64,000 nt of DNA from Porphyrobacter sp. (GCA_016125555.1 WGLN01000014.1:62001-126000), one strand, 5' to 3'. Positions 52,454-61,067 are shown, counted from the first letter of the stretch. A program made the numbers and translations. Notes: generated from the letters alone by a model not told the origin.

Positions 52454-53269
52454 CTAGCGCCACCTTCCGGCCAGCCGGATCAGCAGGTCGGAGGCAAGGT
52501 TTGCCCCAGCCTGCGCGGCATCGAGCGGCGGGGGTGCCTCGCGCTCGAACCCGTTCGCCCCGGCTACGAAGCGCCCCGGTCCGCGCGGCGGCCCCTCCCC
52601 GTCGGCCACCACGGTGGTGACGATCTGGCCGGTCTTGAGGTCGGTCACGGTGATCTTGAAGCGCACGCCGAGCGGCGCGTCGGGGGCACCGGTCTGCGTC
52701 AGGGTCATCATCAGGTCGGCAAGCCCGGCGATCCCGCGCATCTCGGCCGTCTGCTTGTCGGTCGGCCCGCCTTCCGCAGCGGCGGCGGCGCGCATCGCCA
52801 GTGCGCGATCGACCAGCACCAGGCCGAGCGACTGGAGGCGGTTCTGGAACGATTCGAGCAGGAGCCACTCACGGTCCTCCTCGAGCAGCGAACCGCGACG
52901 GTCGTCCTCCACCTCGCGGCGGCCCATGCGAATCTCGCGTTCGCTGCTGGTGACACGCGCCCCCTCGGCATAGCGGCCATTGCGCGAGACCGCTGCGGCG
53001 GTGCCCTCGCCGGTCTCGCTGCGGTCGGTGAGGACGGTGTCATAGTCGTTGGCAATGCGGTCGCTCAATTCGCGGTTCCAGAACACCACGATGCGCGGCG
53101 AGCCGGCGCGGCGATAATCGTCCGCCGAGCGCGTTTCCTGCGCCGCCCGCATATCGGGCGCGCGGGCCGGCGGGGCGAGCACCTCGGGCGTGCCCTCGCG
53201 ATATTGCGCGGCTGCCGGAGCGGCCAACGCCGCGCACAGGATGGCGACCGGGACGGCGATGCGCATCAT
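52454..53269 (-). CDS. CsgG/LpoB-like exported protein
   Basis: The 271-residue product has a signal peptide (cleavage at PAAAQ, about residue 22), then PRIVVFWNRELSDR, NRLQSLGLVLVDRALAM and GVRFKITVTDLKTGQIVTTVVADGEG, the pattern of the nucleotide-binding-like CsgG/LpoB fold (strand, helix, VDR, then late KTG-I-V strand). It has no lipobox. It is the last gene of the module, ending 78 bp before the tRNA-end repeat. Function unknown; envelope assembly or peptidoglycan-synthesis regulation is inferred from neighbours. Confidence 0.62.
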   Translation of the reverse strand: MMRIAVPVAILCAALAAPAAAQYREGTPEVLAPPARAPDMRAAQETRSADDYRRAGSPRIVVFWNRELSDRIANDYDTVLTDRSETGEGTAAAVSRNGRYAEGARVTSSEREIRMGRREVEDDRRGSLLEEDREWLLLESFQNRLQSLGLVLVDRALAMRAAAAAEGGPTDKQTAEMRGIAGLADLMMTLTQTGAPDAPLGVRFKITVTDLKTGQIVTTVVADGEGPPRGPGRFVAGANGFEREAPPPLDAAQAGANLASDLLIRLAGRWR

Positions 53270-53270
53270 G

Positions 53271-53777
53271 CTATTCCCCCGCGATCTCGATGAGGTAGTA
53301 CTTGACCTCGTCGCGCTTCATCGACCGTTCGCGATAGACGCCGGTGGCATAGGGCTGGATGATCACCCGCTGCCAGGCCGAGGACGGCTCGACCGGATAT
53401 TGCACCTCGTCCATGAAGTTCGAGCGCGCGCGGATGATCAGCTGCCGGCCGGTGCAATTGACGAAGCGCGCGCTGACCTCGACCGTGTCGGTCTCGGTGC
53501 GGCGCGCGAACAGGCCCTCGACCACCATCTCGCGGGTGAGCGCCTTGTCGGTGAACTGCACCGCGTTGAGATCGATCGAGGTCATCGAGCGCGGCACGTT
53601 GGCGACCAGCGCCGCACCGGCATATTCGGGCGCCTTGCGGGCCTTGCTGGTCTTGCACTTGACCACCTGGTTCTCGCGCGCGGTTGCCGGTGGGCTGTCG
53701 GCGAGGGCGGTGACGAGCAGCGCCGCGGCGGTCGCCGCCGCCAGCCCGCCCCCGCCGAGCGCGGCGCGGCGGATCAT
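53271..53777 (-). CDS. YcfL-like exported protein
   Basis: The 168-residue product has a signal-like N-terminus (AAATAAALLVTALADS) and a beta-rich domain: MTSIDLNAVQFTDKALTREMVVEGLFARRTETDTVEVSARFVNCTGRQLIIRARSNFMDE, then a YPVEPSSAWQRVII strand, as in YcfL/DUF1425 proteins. Two cysteines (about 41 and 109) may form a disulfide. In E. coli, ycfL lies next to lpoB; a similar pairing occurs here. Start overlaps the small lipoprotein stop (ATGA). Assignment is by pattern and context, so moderate. Confidence 0.6.
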   Translation of the reverse strand: MIRRAALGGGGLAAATAAALLVTALADSPPATARENQVVKCKTSKARKAPEYAGAALVANVPRSMTSIDLNAVQFTDKALTREMVVEGLFARRTETDTVEVSARFVNCTGRQLIIRARSNFMDEVQYPVEPSSAWQRVIIQPYATGVYRERSMKRDEVKYYLIEIAGE

Positions 53778-53902
53778 TCGACGGTTTCCCCGGCTTCGGG
53801 AACCTGCGCATTGGGATCGAGCCGCATCGGCTCGTAGGTCGCGCAGGCCGCGAGATTGATCACCAGAACGAGGGCGGCAGTGGCCCGGACTACGGCTTTC
53901 AT
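53774..53902 (-). CDS. 42-residue lipoprotein in the LpoB/YcfL module
   Basis: Short gene with ATG at 53902 and stop at 53774-53776 overlapping the start of the YcfL-like gene (ATGA). The peptide has a positive start, a hydrophobic core, lipobox LAAC (Cys20) and a 22-residue mature tail with TYEPMRLDPNAQ. The lipobox, clean overlap and 21-bp gap after the LpoB-like gene make it a real gene despite its size. E. coli YcfL is itself a lipoprotein; this may be a separated lipid anchor or partner of the YcfL-like protein. Confidence 0.65.
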   Translation of the reverse strand: MKAVVRATAALVLVINLAACATYEPMRLDPNAQVPEAGETVE

Positions 53903-53923
53903 GCGGATATTCTCCCCTGTGAA

Positions 53924-54565
53924 TCAGCGATAGGTGACGTCGTCGGTCGCCGCGCGGGCGACGTCATAGGCATTCGACCACACGATCGCGCCGCTTTCGA
54001 GATCGACGAGTTCGAAGGTGATCTGCGTGAAACGCTGGACCTGTCCGGTGCGGGCATTGCGCGCATCCTGCGACGCGATGTTGCCGGTCAGCCGGAAATC
54101 GGCGCCGAACTGCGCGCGCGTGAGGCCGGTGGTGCCGCTGTCGGTGGTGCCCTCGCGCTTGAGCGCGCGCTCCTCCTCGATCATCGCCGCATTCTGCCGG
54201 GCGATGAACACCATGCGCCCGTCGCTCGCCCGGTTGAGGCTGGTGCGAAGCCGGTCGGTGATGAGGTTCTGATTGATCCGCTGCGAGCTTTCGTTGGTGA
54301 AGTACTTGCTGTCGACGATGATCCGCGGTGCCACGCTGCGCGCCGCGATCTCGGGCGTCGCGAGGATGTCGCGCACCATCTGGTCGGACATCGCCAGAAG
54401 GTCGCGGCTTTCGATGCCGACCCCCTGCACCGGGCCGGCCATGCCCGCGTCGAGATCCCTGGACTTGCCGCGCTTCTGCGCATCCGCGGGGGTGCTGGCC
54501 GCGAAGGTCAGGGCGCAGGCCGCGAGCGCGAGGCTGCCGAGGAAGTGAGTGGCAATGCGTTTCAC
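53924..54565 (-). CDS. LpoB-like (penicillin-binding protein activator) exported protein
   Basis: The 213-residue product matches the LpoB/YcfM family: MSDQMVRDILATPEIAAR, RIIVDSKYFTNESSQRINQNLITDRLRTSLNRAS, GRMVFIARQNAAMIEEERALKREG, and TGLTRAQFGADFRLTGNIAS plus QITFELVDLESGAIVWSN. In E. coli, LpoB reaches from the outer membrane to stimulate PBP1b. The signal region contains LAAC (possible lipobox, Cys17) but also an ADAQ signal-peptidase I site, so anchoring is uncertain. GTG 54565 is chosen with GGAG 8 bp before it. LpoB-like genes are not usually noted in alphaproteobacteria. Confidence 0.8.
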   Translation of the reverse strand: MKRIATHFLGSLALAACALTFAASTPADAQKRGKSRDLDAGMAGPVQGVGIESRDLLAMSDQMVRDILATPEIAARSVAPRIIVDSKYFTNESSQRINQNLITDRLRTSLNRASDGRMVFIARQNAAMIEEERALKREGTTDSGTTGLTRAQFGADFRLTGNIASQDARNARTGQVQRFTQITFELVDLESGAIVWSNAYDVARAATDDVTYR

Positions 54566-54596
54566 AAGAGGTCTCCGGGATGAAAGGGCGGCAAGC

Positions 54597-56453
54597 TCAG
54601 ATTTCGCCCGCCATGAGCGCACGGCGGAAGGCGGCGTCGCGGGCGCTTGCCTCTTCCTTGCGGGCGCGCATCTCGGGCGCGTTCTGCGGCGTGCCGGGAA
54701 TGCCGGCCTTGGCATCGAGGGGCGAGCGGTCCGCGGCCCAGTTGAGGCTGCAGCGCTGATTGGCTTCGCTGACCATGGTGGCCCCCGCAGGCGCGCCGCC
54801 GGCGAAGGTGGTTTTCGGGGCAGCCGCCGGTGCCGGAGGCGCAGCGGCTGCGGCAGACTTGCCCTTCCCCTTGCGCTTGCCGCTCGCCGGAGCGGCGGGC
54901 TTCGCGGGCGGTTTGGTCGCGGCGACGAACACCGCGTCGGGCAGAGTGTCCCAGTAGCGCACATCGACCTGCGTCTTGGTCGCGTCGGACGCCGCGCCCG
55001 ACGCAAGCCCGCCGAACAGACCCAGCACCGAGCCGGCGACGCCGAGCTGGTCCGACAGCAGTGAGGTCGCGGTCAGGGCGACGTCGCTGACGGTGCCCAT
55101 GGTGTCCTTGAAGGCGACCTTGCCGTTCATGATCGCGTCGAACTTGCGTCCGCCGCGGGTGGTTGCCTGGTAGTTGATGTCCGCCGCGCGGGCGAGCGTG
55201 GTTCCACCCAGCTTCGGCACGGCACCTTCGGGGGTGAAGTCGACCGAGGGCACCAGCCCGACCATCTGCCCGCCTTGGCCGCGCATCAGCTTGACCGGGC
55301 CCATCCCGGTTTCCGCGATGTTGAGCACCGTCGCCTCGGCGGGCGGCTCGCCCAGCGCGGAATCGATCTTGGCGGCGGCCGCGAAACTGTCGGTGGCGAG
55401 CGCATCGCTGCCCATGCAGCGGGCCGACCAGCCGGCGAGGAAGTTCATCAGTGCGAAATCGGACTGGAACTCCTCGGCCTCGGAAATCGTGTCCTGGTAC
55501 TCGGCCGAGACGAAGGTGGCGCGGGCATTGCCATAATCGCCGGTGCGCAGGTAGAGCAGGCCGCGATAGTAATAGGCCATCGCGCGTTCATAGGGATCGC
55601 CCTTGAAGTCCTTGATGCTTTCCGCGCTGAACTTGCTGCGTGCGGCCTTGGCCGCCTCGTCGTTGGCGTAGATCGCCTCGATCCGGTCGAGCGCGTTGTC
55701 GAAGGCCCATTCGGCGGTCTGGTATTCGCCTGCCGCCATCGCCGCGCGGCCAAGCTTGGCGAAGTTGGCGACCGCATTGTATTCGCCGTCGCGCAGCAGT
55801 GCCGAATAGAACTTGCGCAGCGCCTGCGGCTTGGTGTCCACCCATTCGCGGCCGCCAGGCGGCAGGTCTGCGGCGAAGATCGGACGGCCACGCGAGACCG
55901 GTCCGGACACCGTTGCCGGATCGACCGGCCGGGCATTCGTGAGATAGGCGACCAGGGCATTGCCGACACCGACATCGTTCGGATTGGAGAAATAGACCCT
56001 GAGCTTGCCGCTCTGGTTGGGCACGGCAGCAACGAAGGTCACCTCGTACCGGCCCGCATTCTTGACGGTCTGGTAGAAGCTGCAGGAATTGACGACGTTG
56101 TCGGTCTGGCCGGGGTAACCGGCGGTCATCCGCCAACCGGGACGGGGCCCCTTGGCGTAGGTCGCATCCTCGCGATACTGGCGATAGCTCGCAGGGATTT
56201 CGGTGACGTAGGAGCAGGAGAGGTTCTCCTTCTCCATCAGGTCGAAGGCGAAGGTCTGGGCGGCGTATTTCTGCCCGTCTCTGCCGATCACATAGCCCTT
56301 GGCGGGGTCGAGCGTGATGAGATAGCTTTCGCCGGGAACGGCCGGGATCGGGCGGATTTCCTGAGTTTCCGTCGGCGTTTCGGCCGCCGCCCCCGCCGCC
56401 AGCGTGAGCATGCTCACGCCGTAAATCGCACGCGCGATGACGCTCTTGCGCAT
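54597..56453 (-). CDS. COG3014-like TPR-containing envelope protein
   Basis: The 618-residue product has a signal peptide (cleavage at AGAAAE, about residue 25), an N-terminal domain with cysteines (LSCSYVT; NSCSFY), TPR-like helices with PYERAMAYYYRGLLYLRTGDYGNARATFVSAEYQDT (about 285-320) as in COG3014 proteins, a later region with GGRKFDAIMNGKVAFKDT, and a C-terminal Ala/Pro/Lys linker. COG3014 proteins often occur with LpoB and YcfL homologues, as here. It is the first gene of the module; the frame is open to 56627, but ATG 56453 with a G-rich ribosome site starts the signal peptide. Confidence 0.75.
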   Translation of the reverse strand: MRKSVIARAIYGVSMLTLAAGAAAETPTETQEIRPIPAVPGESYLITLDPAKGYVIGRDGQKYAAQTFAFDLMEKENLSCSYVTEIPASYRQYREDATYAKGPRPGWRMTAGYPGQTDNVVNSCSFYQTVKNAGRYEVTFVAAVPNQSGKLRVYFSNPNDVGVGNALVAYLTNARPVDPATVSGPVSRGRPIFAADLPPGGREWVDTKPQALRKFYSALLRDGEYNAVANFAKLGRAAMAAGEYQTAEWAFDNALDRIEAIYANDEAAKAARSKFSAESIKDFKGDPYERAMAYYYRGLLYLRTGDYGNARATFVSAEYQDTISEAEEFQSDFALMNFLAGWSARCMGSDALATDSFAAAAKIDSALGEPPAEATVLNIAETGMGPVKLMRGQGGQMVGLVPSVDFTPEGAVPKLGGTTLARAADINYQATTRGGRKFDAIMNGKVAFKDTMGTVSDVALTATSLLSDQLGVAGSVLGLFGGLASGAASDATKTQVDVRYWDTLPDAVFVAATKPPAKPAAPASGKRKGKGKSAAAAAPPAPAAAPKTTFAGGAPAGATMVSEANQRCSLNWAADRSPLDAKAGIPGTPQNAPEMRARKEEASARDAAFRRALMAGEI

Positions 56454-56858
56454 CGTTTCCCCCCCATAGCCCCGCAGTCTCGGATTTCGCCTGCGGGCTC
56501 CGGTCTGTATTGACCGCGATGGCCAAGCGATACCCAAGAAAGTTTGGGTGCCGCCGGTGATAGCCTCCACGCCCATGCCGAAACGAGGATATGCCCACAG
56601 CCAACCGTCTGGCACGAGCTGTGGCAACGGCTGAAAGCCCCCGCACGCGACCGATCCATCACGGTTTATGACGTCGCCTTGAGCGTGGCGGACGACGACA
56701 CCTCACTCAGGCTGCGGTTCGCGCCGCCGCGTCCGAACATTCTGTCGTCACGGTGTGCGACGTCTGATGTCCAGAAGATGGAGACACCGGACGTGATCCG
56801 GGCCTATTTGCGCGCGCACTGTGTGCGACGCTTTTGGGGGCTTACCTCTTTGAGATGT
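56454..56858. other. 405-bp intergenic region between the envelope module and tRNA-Arg
   Basis: No gene is supported here. It must contain the promoter of the minus-strand envelope module (near 56460-56530) and the region just past the tRNA 3' end. No integrase gene or fragment is seen. Composition is slightly less GC-rich than the surrounding genes by eye. Confidence 0.5.
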
Positions 56859-56935
<77 letters not shown>

Positions 56936-57080
56936 CGGGCCGTGTGCGGCGCATCATTGCCTGTGCGGCGCGCGCTTAGCAAGTGCGCCGCGGCCGCGCC
57001 AGACAATTGTGGCGCGCGTCGCAAGCCTCGCCATTCCCGGCTTAACCAATCGGCAAGGAGCCGCGCATAGCCTCGGCGCC

Positions 57081-57464
57081 ATGGCCAGCCTTCCGCCCGA
57101 ACCGATTCTCCCGGCCTCAGACCCGGCCTCAGCACCTGCGGCGCTGCCCGGGAGCCTCGTCGCGCAATGGGAAGCGCTGCACCGCCAGGCCGCGGGGCTG
57201 GCCCTGCTCGCCCGGATCGCGCCCGAGGATGCCGCCGCCCTGCCCTTCGCCGGGATGGTCGCGGAGGCGGGCCAATGGCAGCGCACGCTCGCCGCGCAGG
57301 GGCTCGAGGACATCGCCGCGATGCTCCGCCCGGGCCTCGCCGCGCTGGCGACGCTGACCGCACGCGGGCAGGACACTGCCGCCCCGGCGCTGGCGCTGTG
57401 GCGCGAGTTCCACGCCGCGCGCGCCGCGGTCATGGCCGCGCTGCAGCCCACCCACGCCGACTGA
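57081..57464 (+). CDS. Hypothetical protein, Ala-rich helical
   Basis: The 127-residue product is Ala/Leu-rich and probably wholly helical (coiled regions about 25-60 and 70-120), with no signal peptide and no recognised domain. A ribosome-binding AAGGAG lies about 24 bp upstream, too far for comfort, so the start may be slightly different. A TTAACCA motif (57042-57048), resembling a CtrA half-site, lies in the upstream region. Real status is supported mainly by codon regularity and position. Confidence 0.5.
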   Translation: MASLPPEPILPASDPASAPAALPGSLVAQWEALHRQAAGLALLARIAPEDAAALPFAGMVAEAGQWQRTLAAQGLEDIAAMLRPGLAALATLTARGQDTAAPALALWREFHAARAAVMAALQPTHAD

Positions 57465-57500
57465 GGCCTCCACGACACCTGCGCGCGGGCGCTTGACTGC

Positions 57501-57515
57501 GTTCGCATTCTGTTC
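57501..57515 (+). promoter_or_regulatory. LexA box upstream of mmcB
   Basis: Perfect alphaproteobacterial SOS box GTTC-N7-GTTC (GTTC at 57501-57504 and 57512-57515), 12 bp before the mmcB start, overlapping the expected promoter (TTGACT at 57493-57498). Confidence 0.8.
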
Positions 57516-57527
57516 CAGCGATGCGGC

Positions 57528-58019
57528 ATGGCCGAGGCTTTCCGCACCCGCGATTCGTCGCCCGCGCTCACCGCCGCGGACGTCGCGCGGGGCATCGCGC
57601 GGCTGTTCGCGCGCAACGACATCTGGTGCCTTGCCGAAGTGCCGATCCCCGGCGGCCGCCGCGCCGACCTGATGGGGATCGATGCGCGCGGGGGCGTGGT
57701 GATCGTCGAGATCAAGGTCGCCCGCGCAGACCTGCTCGGCGATGCCAAGTGGCCCGATTACCTCGATTTCTGCGACCGCTTCTACTGGGGCGTTCCTCCG
57801 GCGCTCGATCGCGCGCCGCTCGAGGGGGAGGCGTTCCGCCCGGCCACCTGCGGGGTGATCGTCGCCGACGGCTATGATGCCGAGATCCTGCGCCCCGCCG
57901 CGCTCGAACCGCTTGCCGCGGCGCGGCGCAAGGCGCAGGTGGAGCGTCTCGCGCGGCTCGCGATGCGACGCCACACCGCGCTGATCGACCCGCTGTGCGC
58001 GGCGCTCGACACGATTTGA
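57528..58019 (+). CDS. mmcB: MmcB-family DNA repair protein
   Basis: MmcB (DUF1052) is a putative nuclease-fold protein needed for mitomycin C resistance in Caulobacter and controlled by SOS. The 163-residue product has VPIPGGRRADLMGIDARGGVVIVEIKVARADLLGDAKWPDYLDFCDRFYW, in which RADLM-x(8)-VIVEIK resembles the PD-(D/E)XK nuclease core (Asp47, Glu60, Lys62). The LexA box just upstream supports the assignment. Confidence 0.9.
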   Translation: MAEAFRTRDSSPALTAADVARGIARLFARNDIWCLAEVPIPGGRRADLMGIDARGGVVIVEIKVARADLLGDAKWPDYLDFCDRFYWGVPPALDRAPLEGEAFRPATCGVIVADGYDAEILRPAALEPLAAARRKAQVERLARLAMRRHTALIDPLCAALDTI

Positions 58020-58059
58020 GGCTGTCCCGGCCGCGCGAATTGCGCCATACCGCCCGGCA

Positions 58060-58836
58060 ATGCTGCCGCCCGACCTGCCCCTTCCGCTCGCCCTGCTGAT
58101 CGTCAGTCTTGCGGTGAGCGCGATCGTCGCGCTGCGCTATTTCGCGGCGAGCGGGGTGTTCGCCTGGGCCACCTCGCGCGCCCGGCCCGGGCTTTACGCG
58201 GGCAAGGGGCGGCAGATCGCGCGCGAGATCCGCTGGTCGCTGCTTTCCGCCGCGATCTACGGCACCCCGGCAGGGATCGTGCTGTGGGGCTGGCAACACC
58301 ACGGCTGGACCCGCATCACCGCCGATTTCGCCGCGCTGCCGTGGTGGTATCACCCGCTCTCGGTGCTCGCCTACCTGTTCGTGCAGGACACCTGTTTCTA
58401 CTGGAGCCACCGCTGGATGCACCGCCCGAAGTGGTTCCGCATCGCCCATGCCGTGCACCACGAAAGCCGCCCGCCCACGGCCTGGACCGCGATGAGCTTC
58501 CATCCGATCGAGGCGCTGACCGGCGCCGTCGTCGTGCCGGCGCTGGTGTTCCTGGTGCCGATCCACGTCGCGATGCTCGCCCTGGTGCTGACCATCGCCA
58601 CGGTGATGGGGGTCACCAACCACATGGGCTGGGAGGTCTTCCCGCGCCGGCTCGTTCATTCGTGGTTGGGCGACTGGCTGATAACCGCCAGCCACCACGA
58701 GCGCCATCACGAGGAATATCGATGCAATTTCGGGCTCTATTTCCGCCTCTGGGACAGGCTGTGCGGCACCGACCGGGGCCTGTCGCGGCGGATCGTCGCC
58801 GAGGCCGGGCACGCGCGCGGGGCGGCGCTGTCGTGA
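58060..58836 (+). CDS. Sterol desaturase/fatty acid hydroxylase-family membrane di-iron enzyme
   Basis: The 258-residue product has about four membrane helices and three His boxes: HRWMH (about 125-129), HHES (137-140) and HHERHHE (about 215-221), with an extra His in NHMGWE. This set marks the FA_hydroxylase superfamily of oxygen-dependent di-iron enzymes (sterol desaturase, fatty acid or sphingolipid hydroxylase, carotenoid hydroxylase). Substrate cannot be assigned. It is followed by an overlapping DUF2141 gene (GTGA). Confidence 0.88.
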   Translation: MLPPDLPLPLALLIVSLAVSAIVALRYFAASGVFAWATSRARPGLYAGKGRQIAREIRWSLLSAAIYGTPAGIVLWGWQHHGWTRITADFAALPWWYHPLSVLAYLFVQDTCFYWSHRWMHRPKWFRIAHAVHHESRPPTAWTAMSFHPIEALTGAVVVPALVFLVPIHVAMLALVLTIATVMGVTNHMGWEVFPRRLVHSWLGDWLITASHHERHHEEYRCNFGLYFRLWDRLCGTDRGLSRRIVAEAGHARGAALS

Positions 58837-59267
58837 AGCGCTTGGCGCTGTTCCTGGGCGCCGCGCTTGCGCTCGGCGCGTCGCCTGCCCACGCCGGCGA
58901 CGTGGTGATCACCGTCACCGACCTGCGCTCGACCAAGGGGGTGGTGCGCGCCTGCATGACCACCCGCGCCGATGTCTTTCCCAAGTGCATCAAGGACCCC
59001 GCGTCCTACCGCAAGGTGGTGCCCGCAGGCGAACAGGTGGTGATCCGCTTCACGGACGTGAAACCCGGCGACTACGCGATCGCGCTGCTGCACGATGAGA
59101 ACGGCAACGGCAAGGCCGACCGCGCGCTCGGCATGATGCCCAAGGAAGGCTATGGATTCTCGCGCGATGCTCCGGTGAAAATGGCCCCGCCCAAGTTCGG
59201 CGACGCGGTGTTCAGCCAGGGCACGGACACCAGCCGGATGACGATCAGAATGCGCTATTTCCTCTGA
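58833..59267 (+). CDS. DUF2141 family exported protein
   Basis: The 144-residue product starts at GTG 58833, overlapping the hydroxylase stop, and has a signal peptide (cleavage at AHAG, about residue 21). DUF2141 features: VVITVTDLRSTKGVVRACM, YAIALLHDENGNGKADRALGMMPKEGYGFSRDA (DxNxNGKxD, a calcium-binding-like loop). Function unknown. Its coupling to a membrane hydroxylase recurs in sphingomonads, so a role in the same lipid or carotenoid process is plausible. Confidence 0.82.
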   Translation: MKRLALFLGAALALGASPAHAGDVVITVTDLRSTKGVVRACMTTRADVFPKCIKDPASYRKVVPAGEQVVIRFTDVKPGDYAIALLHDENGNGKADRALGMMPKEGYGFSRDAPVKMAPPKFGDAVFSQGTDTSRMTIRMRYFL

Positions 59268-59297
59268 CCCGCTCCGGACCAGCCATCGGTGCCCCGC

Positions 59298-59312
59298 TTA
59301 ACGTGATGTTTA
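59298..59312. promoter_or_regulatory. CtrA-like binding site ahead of the PAS-domain gene
   Basis: TTAA (59298-59301)-N7-TTTA (59309-59312), one mismatch from TTAA-N7-TTAA, followed by CC. About 52 bp upstream of the PAS-domain gene. Confidence 0.4.
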
Positions 59313-59364
59313 CCACACGGCGGCAGAACCTTCGGCAGGACTTCACCAAGGGGCAAGAATAGCC

Positions 59365-60975
59365 ATGGACACTCTGCGCGGCCCATTCGATTCCGGCGAA
59401 GCTGCCGAACCGGCGGGCCTGGCGACGGATCACGGCTGGGACGCCGCCGGTGAGGACCCGTCCGCGCCCGGACCGGTGCGCGAGCTCCCGCCCGAGGCGA
59501 TCGGCCAGGACGAGCGCCGCATGCAGGTGCGCGCCTACAACCACTGGGCGAGCCTGCTCGGCGAGCGGATGTTCCCGCAAATCGACGATCTCGACCCGGC
59601 GGCGCTCCCCGATTTCGGCCCCTACAGCGTGCTGCTCGATTTCACCGGCGGGATCGAGGACCCGGCGGTGCGCTTCCTCGGGCAGAAACTCGCCGAGGAA
59701 TGCATCGGGCGCGGCGTCATCACCCGCCTGTCCGACGTGCCGCCGCGCTCGCTGCTGAGCCGGATTACCGATCACTACATGCAGATCCTCGCCAACCAGG
59801 CGCCGATCGGGTTCGAGGCGGAGTTCGTCAACCAGCACGGGATCGAGATTCTCTACCGCGGCATCCTGCTGCCCTTCTCGAGCGACGACGAGACCATCGA
59901 TTTCATCTACGGCGTGATCAACTGGAAGGAGATCGCCGACCAGCTGACCGCAGACGAGCTGCTGCTCGAGATCGACCAGGCGCTCGAACTCGGTGCCGAG
60001 CACGAGGTCGAGGAGGAGCCGCGCCGCCGCGTCGCCGACCCGGTCACCGACTGGGCCGATTCGCCTGCGCACGAGGCCGACGAGGAGCCCGTGGACGAAG
60101 CCGACACGGACAGCCTTGCCGATTTCTCCGCGCCCGATTTCTCGGCTTACGCGCTCGACGGCGAGGAGGAGGACGAGGACTATGACGAGGAGGAGGGCGA
60201 GGCCGACAGCGGCTATTCCTTCGCCTCGCTCGCCGACTACATCGAAGCGCCTGCCAAGAAGGCGATCGACCCCGCCGACCTGCCCTACGATCCCTCCGCC
60301 GACGCGGTCTTCGCCGCAGGCTTCACATCGGTCGAGATGGTGCCCGAGCCGGTCGCCGAACTGGCCGACGACGCGGGGTTGCAGGACTGGCTCGCCGCCG
60401 CGCGCGAACTCGCGCAGCGCGCCGACCTGACCGAGGACCGCAGCCGCAGCGCGCTCTACGAGGCGGTGAGCCGCGCCTACGATTTCTCGCTGGCCGCCGC
60501 CGCGGCACCCGAGGACTTCGCCGAACTGGTCGCCGAAAGCGGGCTGACCATCCAGGACCGCGCGCCGATGACCCCGGTGGTCAAGCTCGTGTTCGGGCAG
60601 GATTACGACAAGACGCGCCTCACCGAATATGCCGCGGTGCTGACCCATGCCCACCGGCTGGGCCTCGAACGCGGCAGCCTCGCGCACTTCCTCGGCGAGG
60701 CCGAGGGCGGGCTCAAGGGCGTGGTCAAGGCCGAGCGCCGCCTGCGCCGCGAGGAGCAGGGCAAGGCTGTCGAGGACGAGAAGGGCGTGCGCGCCGCGCT
60801 GGCGAAGAAGCTGCGCGCGCTCGAGGCGCTCACGCTCGAGGCGCTGGCGGGCGAGGGTCCCGAATTCGCGCTGGTGATGGTGCGCCGCGACGCCGAGGGC
60901 AATGTCGCAGTCATCGGCGAACTGCCCGAGGACGTGCCCCAGATCGAACGTGCGGCGAAGCGGCTGGTCGGCTAG
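59365..60975 (+). CDS. PAS-domain (PAS_5-like) protein with acidic linker, function unknown
   Basis: The 536-residue product has an N-terminal PAS_5-like domain (about 45-200: YNHWASLLGERMFPQIDDLDP, DFGPYSVLLDFTGGIEDPAVRFLGQ, MQILANQAPIGFEAEFVN, ILLPFSSDDETIDFIYGVINWKE), a strongly acidic, probably disordered linker (205-300), and a helical C-terminal domain (about 330-520: WLAAARELAQRADLTEDRSRSALYEAVSRAYDF; KTRLTEYAAVLTHAHRLGLERGSLAHFLGE). No kinase, HTH or cyclase output is visible, so the output is by protein interaction or unknown. Upstream CtrA-like site fits a cell-cycle role (inference). Confidence 0.8.
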   Translation: MDTLRGPFDSGEAAEPAGLATDHGWDAAGEDPSAPGPVRELPPEAIGQDERRMQVRAYNHWASLLGERMFPQIDDLDPAALPDFGPYSVLLDFTGGIEDPAVRFLGQKLAEECIGRGVITRLSDVPPRSLLSRITDHYMQILANQAPIGFEAEFVNQHGIEILYRGILLPFSSDDETIDFIYGVINWKEIADQLTADELLLEIDQALELGAEHEVEEEPRRRVADPVTDWADSPAHEADEEPVDEADTDSLADFSAPDFSAYALDGEEEDEDYDEEEGEADSGYSFASLADYIEAPAKKAIDPADLPYDPSADAVFAAGFTSVEMVPEPVAELADDAGLQDWLAAARELAQRADLTEDRSRSALYEAVSRAYDFSLAAAAAPEDFAELVAESGLTIQDRAPMTPVVKLVFGQDYDKTRLTEYAAVLTHAHRLGLERGSLAHFLGEAEGGLKGVVKAERRLRREEQGKAVEDEKGVRAALAKKLRALEALTLEALAGEGPEFALVMVRRDAEGNVAVIGELPEDVPQIERAAKRLVG

Positions 60976-61067
60976 GCGCCCCGTCTTCTTTCCGGTTTCG
61001 CCGCAGCACGCGAAGCCCGCCATCGCTTCAGTTTGAGTTCAGGCGAAATCGCGGTAGGGTCGCGGTG

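Noticed and set aside
52321..52457. Short frame containing HPTGFEPVT near tadA
   Set aside because: This peptide is the antisense reading of a tRNA T-arm, here the 32-bp tRNA-end duplicate, not a protein.
57042..57048. TTAACCA upstream of the 57081 gene as a full CtrA site
   Set aside because: Only one half-site; the bases 11 positions upstream (CCAT) do not match TTAA.
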